DNA of 64,000 bases. It comes from Echinarachnius parma (taxonomy: Eukaryota > Echinodermata > Echinoidea > Clypeasteroida > Echinarachniidae). A model generated the notes under the pieces. That model saw only the letters and a list, made by a program, of their open reading frames with translations, had not been told where the DNA came from and ran no database searches. Shown here one piece after another: positions 10,253 to 21,700 of the stretch; positions within the stretch are counted from its first letter, which is position 1; each line of letters starts with the position of its first letter. The stretch spans positions 1-64,000 of the forward strand of contig JBAMJV010003063.1 in NCBI GenBank assembly GCA_037951105.1. The letters are read 5' to 3'. A program made the translations under genes and the position numbers.

Positions 10253-10838
10253 CCCAGGTCGAAAAAACGGTTGAAACCAGTTGGAAATTCAACTGGTTTT
10301 TACTGGTTTTTAACTAAATAGCTCCCAGTAAGAATCCAGTAAAAATCCAGTAAGGCTGACCAGTAAGAAGACCAGTTAAAGTAGTTGGTATCAACTGGTA
10401 TTTTGAATTGGTTTCAAACTGGTATTTCTGTTGGTTTTAACTGGTCTTCTGTGCATCTGTCCATTTATCTTTACCCAGGTCGAAAAAACAGTTGAAACCA
10501 GTTGAAACCAGTTGGAAATTCAACTGGTTTTTACTGGTTTTAACTGGCATCAAGCGGTAGCAGTTTACATTCCCGGTTCCCAGTAAAGATAAATGGATAG
10601 ATGCAGCAGTCCAGTTAAAACCAATAGAGATACCAGTTGAAACCAATTCAAAATACCAGTTGGAACCAACTACTTTAACTGGTCTTCTTACTGGTAAGCC
10701 TTACTGGATTCTTACTCGATTCCAATTGATTCCAGTTGATTCCAGTGTACCAATTTCCATATTGAAACCAGTTGGCCAACTGGTGGTATCAACTGGTACC
10801 AGTTGGCAACTAATTTTCAACTGTTTTTTCGACCTGGG
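10253..10838. mobile_element. Foldback element packed with AACTGG/CCAGTT words
   Basis: Ends are CCCAGGTCGAAAAAAC and GTTTTTTCGACCTGGG. A second left end lies at about 10476, so a partial copy is joined to a whole one. The hexamer AACTGG or its complement CCAGTT recurs dozens of times. AAAGATAAATGG flanks the inner junction as an inverted pair. Non-coding. Confidence 0.65.
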
Positions 10839-11201
10839 TCTCTATATGTTTGAACCATTTATGTAACAAACAATAAATATATATCATGTACTTTCAAAAG
10901 TGTGTGTTTAAACTAATTTAGTAGAAGTAAACATCTATTTTTATATATGAATCAATCAATTGTGTGTTTTGAATTTGATAAATAATTCTACTATTGACAT
11001 ATATGTAATGTGCTGAATCTGTATGTTTCTATGTCTAGATAATGAATAAGTATTGTATTTTATTTTATTGTGTTTTTTAATCAATTGTTGCGTTATTATT
11101 TGGTGCCTGATTGCTGTACATTGCTCTTCTGCAGTGTTATAAATTTTGAGGTGGGCTACTTGCCGCTACTGTAATGAATTAAAAATCTCTTGAACTGTGA
11201 G
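10839..11201. other. AT-rich DNA with nothing recognised
   Basis: No gene, RNA or repeat structure is seen. Confidence 0.5.
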
Positions 11202-12027
11202 GGGGGTGTTTCACAAAGATCCTAAGTTGAACTTAAAGGGATAGTTGAGTATTGGTCAAACTTAACTTTAGTAACCAAAACCGGCACCATTACGGTACAA
11301 AGTAATAGTTATAACTTCACCATGCTCGAAAAGTATACACAATTACAAACGACTAAGTAAAACCCTGTTATCATTCAAAAAGAGCCGTTACAACTCAAGA
11401 GGGCGCTATTTAAAAAAAAATTGGTTTTAGCCTTTTTTTTCATACAAAATTGTGCATTTAATGTTTATTAAAATAATTATTCAATAGAGATATCATCAAC
11501 GACTTTTTAAAAACCTATTCTGATTTTTTTCAAAGTTTGTCTAAAAAGTCTAAATATCGCCGGGTGATTGCCGGTGAAGAACATTTTGAATAAAAATATA
11601 TTTATTGATATTTCAGCCGTTTCTGAACCGATTTTGATCAAATAAAGTTGATTCTGTCATTAAAATTGTATGTTCTTTCGAATTTGACAGTCAGTTTTTC
11701 ATTATCTCACAAAAAAATATCGGGGGGCACTTCGGGAAATACCAATACTCAACACTACCTTTAACTCTAAGTTGGACTTATAAAGTATGGAAAGCTGTTA
11801 GTTTCTTTGACAAATTTGTGTAAAAATTCTTTTAAAAGGTATTAAATGTTGATTCAAATCATCAATATTTTCTATTAACAAAGCGATTTCATGTTCTTGA
11901 TTTTAGATTTATGAAAAGTCTAAAATACTTGCATTTTTTATTTTGTAATATGTTTTATTCCAAGACTACAAATGGCTTACCATAACTTATAGTTAAGTTC
12001 AACTTAGGATCTTTGTGAAACACCCCC
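11202..12027. mobile_element. GGGGGTGTTTCACAAAG MITE, copy 1, with nested insertion
   Basis: Left end GGGGGTGTTTCACAAAGATC and right end GATCTTTGTGAAACACCCCC. Flanking triplets are GAG and CAG. The normal length of the family is about 300 bp (copies at 19173 and 56261); this copy is longer because another element is inserted at 11237-11760. Confidence 0.75.
11237..11760. mobile_element. TTAA-flanked MITE nested in the previous element
   Basis: Termini AGGGATAGTTGAGTATTGGT and ACCAATACTCAACACTACCT are flanked by TTAA on both sides (11233-11236, 11761-11764). The host MITE family has a single TTAA at this point, so the target duplication is clear. TTAA targets are typical of piggyBac and some Kolobok elements. 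Confidence 0.75.
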
Positions 12028-13277
12028 CAGAAGTTTGTTATTAGCTTGGTTCTATGTTGTATATGATTATGCCATGTTTTCATTTTGCCCCAATGAAGGA
12101 TTTGCTGTCTGAAAGCTTGGCATCTTTCAATGTACATATTTTTTTTTTTTTAAGTGCTTCGTTATAACATTTTGTTATATTCATAAAGAGTCAATTTTTG
12201 TATAGACTGATGCAGATATTTAATTTTGTATGATTTGGTCTATTTATGTTGCCACTTTAAAAACTAACAAATGTATACAGTATATAATAAATAACCAACA
12301 CAAAATATGTTTTTTTTTATTTTTTTTTTTATAAATGCAGAGAACAAAGAATTGTTTGTTGGCCTTTGTAATGGTTACTAGACCGATACATCTGGCATTT
12401 TGGGGGCCTCTAACATGCTTACTTGACTTCATGTTACACTGCCTGCCCCTTGTACGACAGTATAAAAAAAGCACAGAAAATGCCAGATTTATCGGCCTAA
12501 CTATATTACACAGAATCAGTCTCTGTTTTGCATGAATCTAAGAATTTATCATTCATATACTTAGAATTTGTTTGTATAATTTGCATATAATATATTTTTG
12601 TTGTATTGTACGATGTACACTGTACTATGCTTTTTAGTTCAATAAATAATAATAATAATAATTAAATTTCAACTCAAATTCTAACTTAATGGCCAGAGTT
12701 ATTTTATTGCTATTTATGTTAGCAGTATTTAATTTGTATAATCCTGCACCAGTAGTACTGTACAAGCTAAGGCTATCTATTAAATTATAAAAGAATTATA
12801 TATGTCTATCTCAATGTGCAGAATATATTGATTAAAGATTACCAATGCTATGATTTTCAACTTGGTCATTGAACAAATTTTCCATTTAATTGTATTAATT
12901 TTTTCAGTTGCTTTAGAATGCTGACAAATTTTTCTTGTGGACAACTCGAAGGAGTTTCTGGACATGTGTGCGTGTATGTGTGTGTGCGCGTGTGTGTGTG
13001 TATGTGTGTGCATGCGTGGGTGCATGTTGGTAAGTGTGGTTGTGCGTGCATGCGTGAGTGAGTGTGAATACGCATGTTGGTAGGTGTGTATTTTTGTGTG
13101 AAGTGAATTACAAATAATACGGGAGTCTTGTGTACTTCAACAACAAAAAACAGTGGCCTAGCTATATGGGCCTACATAGTCTTCGAGCTAGCTAGACTAT
13201 GAAACATAATATCAGATTTATTGAAGTATTACATGTATCTAAATTCTGTAGGGTGAATTTATTTTACTTTCACGGTT

Positions 13278-13342
13278 TTCTCAACTGGTAGGGCACGTAC
13301 GGTCTAGCAATCTGGAGGTCTCGGGTTCAAATACCGGATAAA
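13278..13342 (+). repeat. tRNA-like SINE head or tRNA relic
   Basis: Contains TCTCAACTGGTAGGGC (A-box-like) and GGTTCAAATAC (B-box match) at tRNA-like spacing, but the acceptor stem does not pair convincingly. Best read as a SINE fragment or tRNA pseudogene. Confidence 0.45.
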
Positions 13343-13573
13343 GTAAATTTTCTCTGCTCATATACATACCTCTGGTCAGTTTCCCTATTTTTGAGCTAAT
13401 TGAACTTTAGTTTAGATTTAATTGAAGTGATAACAAGAATATGGAAAAATTTGCTATAAGGAAGTGATGTTATGTATTTTTACGAATAGATTTAGAAAAA
13501 ATAATGACAGTAAAAACAGAAAGACGACAAAAAGAGGATTATGTGAAAAATAAAACAAAAATAGAAAGTTAAA

Positions 13574-13586
13574 AGAAAAAAAAAAA
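13574..13586 (-). terminator. Pol III terminator of tRNA-Asp
   Basis: A run of A on the + strand, read as a run of T on the - strand, begins seven bases after the tRNA 3' end. This is the usual Pol III termination signal. Confidence 0.75.
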
Positions 13587-13592
13587 GACATC

Positions 13593-13664
13593 CTCCTTGG
13601 CGGGGAATCGAACCCCGGTCTTCCGCGTGACAGGCGGAGATACTTACCACTATACTACCAAGGA
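13593..13664 (-). tRNA. tRNA-Asp (GTC)
   Basis: 72-nt complete cloverleaf. The acceptor stem pairs TCCTTGG with CCAAGGA and leaves G as discriminator. The D arm has TAGTATAGTGGTAAGTA, the anticodon loop reads CTGTCAC with anticodon GTC, and the T arm is GGTTCGATTCC within a CCGGG/CCCCG stem. It matches the standard animal cytosolic tRNA-Asp very closely. The A and B boxes are intact and a T run follows, so it looks functional. Confidence 0.96.
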
Positions 13665-14653
13665 TTTGGATGGGAGTTGGGGGAACCTAATATCCTTATT
13701 TATTTGTTGGTGTAATACATATAGTTTATTTTAGTAAAAAGCTATAATATATAATATAATTTGGTTTATCATCATCATATGTAATTGGCGTTGTATTAAG
13801 TTGTTAAAAATAAGGAAATGGTATCACATAAGTAATTGCAAATACCGTGAAACCGCGCAAAAATTTAGGGTTGTCCCACATACCGATTTTCACGTATGGT
13901 TTGGCGCAGCTGCTGCATGACGAATGCCGAATGGGGGCCGCGCCAGCGCCAGGGCGGGGGCGGCGCGAATTGGCTGCGAAGGCCCTTAGTAACATTGTTG
14001 ACATATGCAAAAAGTGATGAATTGTTGATATGTTCATTGCTTGAATATTATATGGCATATATTTATATGCATGCATGCAAGTCAAGTGCATATTATTATG
14101 TAATTTGGTACGTATATATACATGTGTCCACGCAAACTGAATGGAGATGAATGGCCATCAATGCATACAATTTGCAACAAGTTTTTAATTTTTGAGGCAA
14201 GTGAATTATTGCCACTAAATCCCCAAAAGGCAAAAGGAATATTACTCCTGCAGAGGAGTAAATAATTAGTCCAACAAAGTAACAAACACACAACACCAAA
14301 ACAAAAATAAACCAAGCATTCACACTCATGTTTAAAATATGCGCATGTAAATAATGCACATGTGCACATCACACACACACACACACACACACGCACACAC
14401 ACGTACGTACACAATGTCCATACACCGACAACAAAAAACATTGTCACCTGAAACATTAATTCACACTCTCTTTCAGAACCAACAAAAATAAGTGCAAGGA
14501 AAAGTATGTTTCTATTATTAGTCTTCCATTAACTTTTATGAAATTCAGATTGTGATATTCAACATGATGGTTTCGATTTGAATAGTTGGATTTGTCAAAC
14601 AATTTATTCAAGGACTGAGAATAGAATTCACAATGGTATTTTTGAAATCTTAA
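13665..14653. other. Intergenic DNA with fragments of repeats
   Basis: Near 13985 there is a piece of the CTAGTAAC-type MITE (TTAGTAACATTGTTGACAT) and near 14371-14412 a CA run. A GC-rich block lies at about 13905-13985. No gene is seen. Confidence 0.45.
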
Positions 14654-14962
14654 AGTGATCCATGTTTTTTTTTGGATATTGCCAAAAATTACATTTGAGA
14701 CTTCAATCCTATACCAAAATCATTGTAAGATACGTCTGAATGATGAGTGAAAGTTAAATTGAAAAAGAACACTGCTTTCCTGGTTAAAAAAGTGAAAATT
14801 TGCATCAGATTTTATAACTAATTCAGAGTTCTTTGCCGTAGATTTGAACGTGACCTTTATGACCGCCTGTAGACGGTCTTGAACTGAATGATTTTCACAC
14901 TAAAGGGACATTTTAACAAATCTAACCCCATTTGTAGAGTTAGACAAAGTACATGGATCACT
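14654..14962. mobile_element. AGTGATCC-type MITE, copy 1
   Basis: Left terminus AGTGATCCATG preceded by TTAA, right terminus CATGGATCACT followed by TGAA. Internal words (TTTGAGACTTCAATC, ATACCAAAATCATTGTA) recur at 34556-34971. Non-coding. Confidence 0.6.
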
Positions 14963-17099
14963 TGAAGGGACTACAGCATCTAGATGGCCTAATTTTCACA
15001 ATTCGGCTCTCTATACGTCATTTTTCCTGAAGAAAAAGAAATTGGCAGTCATTTCTCATGAAATCAATCAATTTTGGGGTAATTAGTAAATATCTAATTG
15101 TCCTGGGAACACCCCTTTAAAATCGCAAAAATGTGAAGTCATCTAAAGAACGGACTAATGAAATAAATTCTGTAGATGACGCGTCATGACGTAAGCCAAT
15201 GAATTGTCAATCACATGTCAATCATGCTGCCGATTCTGGACCCTAAATGCGGGTGGGGCGTAAATTGGCTGCTAAATGAGATTTGGCTTCAGAAAATTAA
15301 TCTTAACTCACTACTGTGTTTTTTTTCATGGAATTTTTTTCGGCAGACCTATTTTACAAGTCATCACCTATGGAACAAGTGTCAAAGTACGTTGTATTCT
15401 TTAGGTCCTTTAAGTTTAACCATGGTTTACAATGTCCATGGTTTTGAGTGCCATTCATTCATCTCATATTTCCATAATTAGGAAAATAAATTAGCCAGTA
15501 AAACAACTAAACAAAGATTTTATAAATACTGTTAAACTAATTTTAAATGTTGGTTTTATGGCAAACATTTGTATTTTTTAGGTATTTGCAACTGCCAAAT
15601 TCCTTCCCTTATTTGGGTGATGAGAAATGCTTGTGCTCTGCTCCATAAAACCGTGAGCACTTAAAACCAAGATTAAATTTGATACCACCTTGATGAATTC
15701 CAGCCAATATAATATGTACTTATATGTATTGTAGGGATAAGCTAATATATAATGAAGGAGCACTTTAAATGTCAAAACTATAAATAGAACATCTACTAAG
15801 ATTCTACTAATACAGGGTAAGATACTATCGTATGTACATAACACATAAATAAAGAAAGAAGAGCATGAAAATGGTTGTGAAAATGGATTTAATTTGTGTA
15901 TCATGATGGCAATGACGATGACAATGTTTATCAACTACGTGTACGCAATTTCATTGTTTACTATAATCTAGAATTAATTAATGCATTAAAAAATAAAGAA
16001 ATACACGATGAAGCAAACATTCATTATTTTTCAAAGTGTCCAAATGTATACATGCTAAATGAAATACTCCTTAAAAATGTAATTAGGCATCCAATCTTCC
16101 TCTCACATCCTATCCACATACTGCACATTTTCTGTTAACCCTCAAAATACCACCATTGGCTAGATTTCACAAACAGTTTATGTAATAAAGCCATGGTCTA
16201 CATCTGGTGAAGTGCAGCTTATAGACAAGTAAAAAGCAGATATCACATTTGCTAAGTGCTAATGATACAGCCGTTAATGCTCGCTAAACAGCGGCATCAA
16301 ATAAAATTTACCATTTGAGAACACGGCTATATATTTGGTGTCTTTAGAAAATGTGTAGCTTCAGCATTGTTAACAAGTAAAGAAGTTTACATTATTTTTT
16401 CCATCAGTTAACAAATGGCACTCCCTAGATGTAGAGCATGGTTTAAACCATGTAGCCAGTATAAGTTCAGTAAGTAAAGCGAAATGGCACTTTTACAGTT
16501 TGGTACAGGTACTACGATGTCTGATGATCAAAAAAGTTGAGTACGTAGCACGCCAACAAACGAAAGAGAAATAAATATGTACATGGGACATGCGTTCATT
16601 CATTCATCATTAAAATGCTAAAATGTTGAGTATATCAACCGTATAGAATAACAGTCTTATAGTGAACAGTCCACATCAAATATTGATTCCTATTGAATGT
16701 TCAGTTCCATATACCACAGACTATATCAGTTAGTATCTTACACTTCATAGTCTAGCTTAACATTAGATAAACATAACAATCTATATAATAACAAAAGACA
16801 TGGTGGTATTTTTGCTACTGCTTACAAACTATTTCTGACAACATTACTTCTAGTCATTCATAAACACAAGTGCAATGTTTCAACGATCCTAGATCTCTGT
16901 AAATACTCGTATACCAACAAAGAGTACAAATATCGAAGTGCAGTATCACAGCCATAGGTTACGGGTTTCTAAGTTATAAACAATGTCAGGCAAGCCAAAC
17001 ATGTGACCGAGCGGTTGCTAAGAAGGCAATCGGCCAGGTTGCTTCAACCAACTATCAAAATTTCAAACCAAAGGACAAATTCTATATAATAACCAAAGA
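14963..17099. other. AT-rich DNA with no recognised gene
   Basis: No exon-like frame or clear MITE terminus is seen. The sequence may include distal 3' UTR of EIF4G2 at its upper end, but I have no direct sign of where that transcript stops. Confidence 0.4.
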
Positions 17100-18637
17100 A
17101 TGTGTTATTGCTTCGGTACTCTATGACAATACAACTTACCGTTAACCCGAGTGACTTTGGACTCAATTTTGATTGTAGTTTGCATGTTATATTAAATAAT
17201 TACTCAACAAATTTTTGTTGTCATATATGTTGTCCAAGTATTTGTAGAAAATGTCTGATCATTAAACGGGCCAACATGAAACAAAATACACTACACTGGT
17301 CTACCCGGTTAACGGTACTGATACGGTTTATAATAACGCATTCATGTACAGGAACATGTAGTTACATATATGCCAATTGCTACCTTTTCGAAAGCATTTA
17401 CTTCATAACTTTACATTTCTTTTCTTTTCACGGACAAAACTTCAGATATCGCTAACACCAAGTCAAATGAGAATGATTAAAAAATGAAACAAATAAGTGT
17501 TATTTGCATACGTACACACAACAAATATTACTGATACACGCCTTCTGACATGTGTACATGTATATGAAAATTACATGAGCCCTTCCATTATTTTTAAAAA
17601 GCATTTTCCATCGTAACTTCACATTTCTTTTCTTTGCATGCATACAACTTGAGATAATACTACTGCTAGGACAGAAATGCAAATTGTTAAAAAATGAGAC
17701 AGATATAACTACTAAACAAGAGCTACATCACACAAATGTTTGACTTTCAAAGTCTCCTGATTTTATTCAATTATTTTTTTTTGTTCACGTTAAAAAAAAG
17801 ACATACAACGCATGATCAAAGGATTATCGTACAGAATATTTAAAATGTTCACAACCTATACCATTCAGATATCTTTAAACAAATTAACAAAACAGACAGA
17901 CAAACAAAACAAAAAATGTCAGTAGATGAAAGGCTACCCATAGCAGGTATTTGTGTTAGTAAAAACATACCGAGTTTACAATCTTAGCTGATAGACTTCA
18001 CTATGATATAGACGAGTATAACGTATGATTAGTCACATGTACATAATTGTTACTCTACCAGTAATGTTTCTTCTTAAATAAAACATGTTTAAAACGAGCA
18101 TTATTATATCATTTCCACCACTCAAAACGATTTCCCACGAGTAATGAATCCTATAGTCTTACTGTCAGACAACTTTCAATATTAAAGCATTTTCTTTCTG
18201 TTTGTACAATGTCTTTCTTTTCAACTAACATTCCAGTTTAAATGAGAACTCCGTCAACATATTTCTCTCTGCAAGTATGCTTTTTATAATTTCCACTTAC
18301 ACACAACAAGGTTCGATGAACATTCTTCTTTTCTTTTTTCTCTATTCTAAAAATCTTACGTGTGTACAGCGTTATTTCCTTTTACTAACATAAAACAAGT
18401 TTCAATGAGCCTCGCGATATATGATAATACGTCCCCCCTCGTATCGCACTGTGTCTTTATGAAAGACAGTCAGGCCTAATTCATCTCCAGTCGCTTGGGG
18501 GGAAATGGTTCCGATCTCGACATCTCTGATGATGTTGGTGTGATGTCGCGATGAAGGACATCATCTGGTTGGTCGACGAGGATGACGATGGACACCGTTC
18601 GGTGGTCGATGATGGCTTCGATGACCAGCCATGACGT
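17100..18637 (-). other. Probable EIF4G2 3' UTR region with tandem duplications
   Basis: It directly follows the EIF4G2 stop codon in transcript orientation. An AATAAA on the - strand lies at 17762-17767, within a T-rich context. Segments near 17392-17500 and 17598-17705 are diverged copies about 205 bp apart (shared ACATTTCTTTTCTTT and TTAAAAAATGA). Words like AACAAGTTTCAATGAGC recur near 18075, 18308 and 18395. This looks like another decayed array at a gene end. Confidence 0.45.
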
Positions 18638-18709
18638 TTAGTCCTCTCCCTCCTCATCAGAATCGGAGTCTTCCTCGGCAGTGGCTAGCCAGGTAAGCCA
18701 CTGATTCAC
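18638..18709 (-). CDS. EIF4G2: EIF4G2 exon 20 (last)
   Basis: Encodes VNQWLTWLATAEEDSDSDE and a short acidic end, then TAA. The acceptor TTCTCAG precedes it. This is the extreme C-terminus of the W2 domain. Confidence 0.93.
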   Translation of the reverse strand: MNQWLTWLATAEEDSDSDEEGED

Positions 18710-21700
18710 CTGAGAAGATAGAGAAACACAAACGGATTAGATAAAATAAACTTAGATTTGTTTTAAGTTTTCCTTGTTCGGCATTTTTATATCCAAGTCT
18801 AATCGGATTCATTCTTGGAGGAAAGCTCCTCCATTACAAGGCATTTTGTTTCTTGGGGGGGGGGAGGGGTTGCATATCTACCTTCTAATTCTGATATTCA
18901 TTAGCATATTTGTTTATATCATGGTTAAAACAAACAACCTAATTACCTAAAGAATATAAAGAGCTTTGACTTCAAATCAAATACAACCTTCTATTCAAAT
19001 TTTTAAAAGGAAACTGCAGAGCTACCACCATTGAAATTCAACAATCGGTAAAGATTTTAGGGAAATTTCATCAGAAATCAGGGAGAACTATTCCAATGCA
19101 CAAATCTTGGTCTATTTTCAGGGAGTCTCCTGCGAAATCAGGGAGACTAGGCAGCTCTGAAACTGAAAAATGGGGGGTGTTTCACAAAGATTCTAAGTTG
19201 AACTTAACTCTTAGTTGGACTTAAAAAGTATGGAAAGCCACTAGGTTCTTTGAAATATTGTTGTAAAAGTCCTTTTTCATAGGCATAAAATGTTGATTCA
19301 AATCAGTAATATTTTCTATTATCAAGGAGATTTTATGTTCTTGATGCAACAATTATGAAAAGTCTAAAATTCATGTTTGTTTTTTGTTTGCTTTTGAATA
19401 TATTGTATTCCAAGGCTACAAATGGTTTTCCATAATAGTTAGGTCCAACTTAGGATCTTTGTGAAACACCCCCATGGACTTTTAACCTACCTGGAACAAG
19501 GCTTGACCCTTGCCAGGGTATTCGTCGGTAATATCTTCTTTCCACTTGATGAAGGCTTCTTCCTCGATCACTTCAAGATTGTAAAGGTTGACAAAGAATC
19601 GCAGCAGCATTCCTGGAGAAAATGAAAAAATAATGGAAAATTTAAAGGTATTTTTCAATTACAAAATAGTTCCAATCGAGCGATTGAAGGACTTAATTTA
19701 GGGACTTGATCTGAGGAAACAAACGAATGGATGAATGGATGAATGTGCACTTAATGTGCAGGAATGATTGCAATGTGTATCCGTTGACGGGGGTAATAAT
19801 AATTGTGTAAAGCGCTATGATCCCCACATGAATAGCGCTATATAAATAACAGTTATTATTATTTATTATTAAAAATGGTTCCTGTTTGTACTTTATCTTA
19901 TTTTCTAAACATTTTATTGAAATTAAAAAAGTACAATTGTATTGTATTATTGAAGTCATGTGGTCATGCCTCTTTTTAAAAAATTACCACAACATTATTC
20001 ATGAATAAATCGTGCTGAATATTTCATATATTTCACTTCCAAATTGCTTTCATGGACAAACTTTAGCAAGACAACCCCTCCCATTACATATGAAAATGGC
20101 TATGTAATGACTTTAATGACTTCTGGAAGCCGAGACAGTTACAGTAAGGGGACTTGGGTAAAGCGAACAGCTTGTGAACAAAGTCTTACCCTAAGGAAAG
20201 CAGAGATTGTAGCACTGTGACTGCAAGGTATATAGAGCACTCAATTGTAGGCCAAACTTAGCAAGACAACCCCTCCCATTACAAATGGAAATGGCTATGT
20301 AATGACTTTAATGACTTCTGGAAGCCAAGACAGTTACAGTAAGGGTACTTAGGTAAAGTGATCAGCTTGTGAAAGAATTCTTACCCTTAGGAAAGCAGAG
20401 ATTGTAGCACTGTGACTGCAAGACATATAGAGCACTCAATTGTAGGCCAAACTTAGCCCATTACAAATGGAAATGGCTATGTAATGAATAACGACTTCTG
20501 GAAGCCGAGACAGTTACAGTAAGGGAACTTGGGTTAAAGTGATCAGAATTCTTACCCTTAGGAAAGCTGAGATTGTAGCACTGTGCCTGCAAGGCATACA
20601 GAGCACTAAGCTGAAGGTCAATACTTTCATGGACAAACTTCTGGACAACAGGGGCAAATCGCTCCAACAGGGCGGTCTCTTTCTCTTGGAGGGGTTTCTC
20701 TGGGAGAATGGAGGGGTCCGTTCCCTCGGGCAGACTGGTCTCAACGACGATGAACTTGACCACACTGTAAGAGATAAAATGACAAGGAATATGGTGAGAC
20801 TTTGATGATTTAATGGATAAGCTTCTAGAAAAGGGGTGTGAATCGCTCCAGCAGGGCGGTCTCTTTCTCTTGGAGGGGTTTCTCTGGGAGAATTGAGGGG
20901 TCCGTTCCATCGGGCAGGCTGGTCTCAACAACGATGAACTTGACCACACTGTAAGAGATAAAATGACAAGGAATATGGTGAGACTTTGATGATTTAATGG
21001 ATAAGCTTCTAGAAAAGGGGTGTGAATCGCTCCAGCAGGGCGGTCTCTTTCTCTTGGAGTGGTTTCTCTGGGAGAATTGAGGGGTCCGTACCCTCAGGGA
21101 GACTGGTCTCAACGACGATGAACTTGACCACACTGTAAGAGATAATTTGATAAGAAATCTGATCTAACTTTGATGATTTCATGGACAAACTTCTGGAGGA
21201 CTGACACGAATCATTCGAGAAGGGCAGTCTCTTTCTCTGGAGGGGGGGGGGGGGGGGGGGGGGGGTCTCAGAGAATGGAGGGGTCAGTTCCCTCGGTCAC
21301 AGTGATCACACTGAAAGAGATAAAATAAGTGTTTGGTCATCCTCCTTTAAAGAAAAAGTTTTGGTGGACTTTTGAAGAGTTACTATTGCAGGGCAGTTTT
21401 CTTCTCCTGCCAGGTGTGTAGGTATACATGTCTGGTGCACGAGTAATAAACTCTCACTTTGTTTGAGTGCATACAGAATCTAGATCAAGCACACACACTA
21501 TGTTCTAGAAACTGAGCAAACAAATGCAAATGTCTTATTTAGATGCCAAGCCAAAAATAGAAATTGTGGAAAAAGAACATTGTATACAGTTACTGGCTTA
21601 CCTAGCAGTGAGCGCGTTGATAAATCCCTTGTCCTTATGGAGGGTAGCGGAGACGTTTTCTCGGATCCATTTGTAGAGAGAGCTGGGGTTATTGTCTGCC

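Larger units (their letters stand above)
12028..13592. other. Intergenic DNA with simple repeats
   Basis: Contains an AAT run near 12642-12662, a TG-rich run at about 12963-13080 and a tRNA-like fragment (next entry). The remainder is AT-rich and shows no gene. Confidence 0.5.

Noticed and set aside
13278-13342. Second functional tRNA gene
   Set aside because: The A and B boxes are present but the acceptor stem does not pair, so it is a SINE head or relic.
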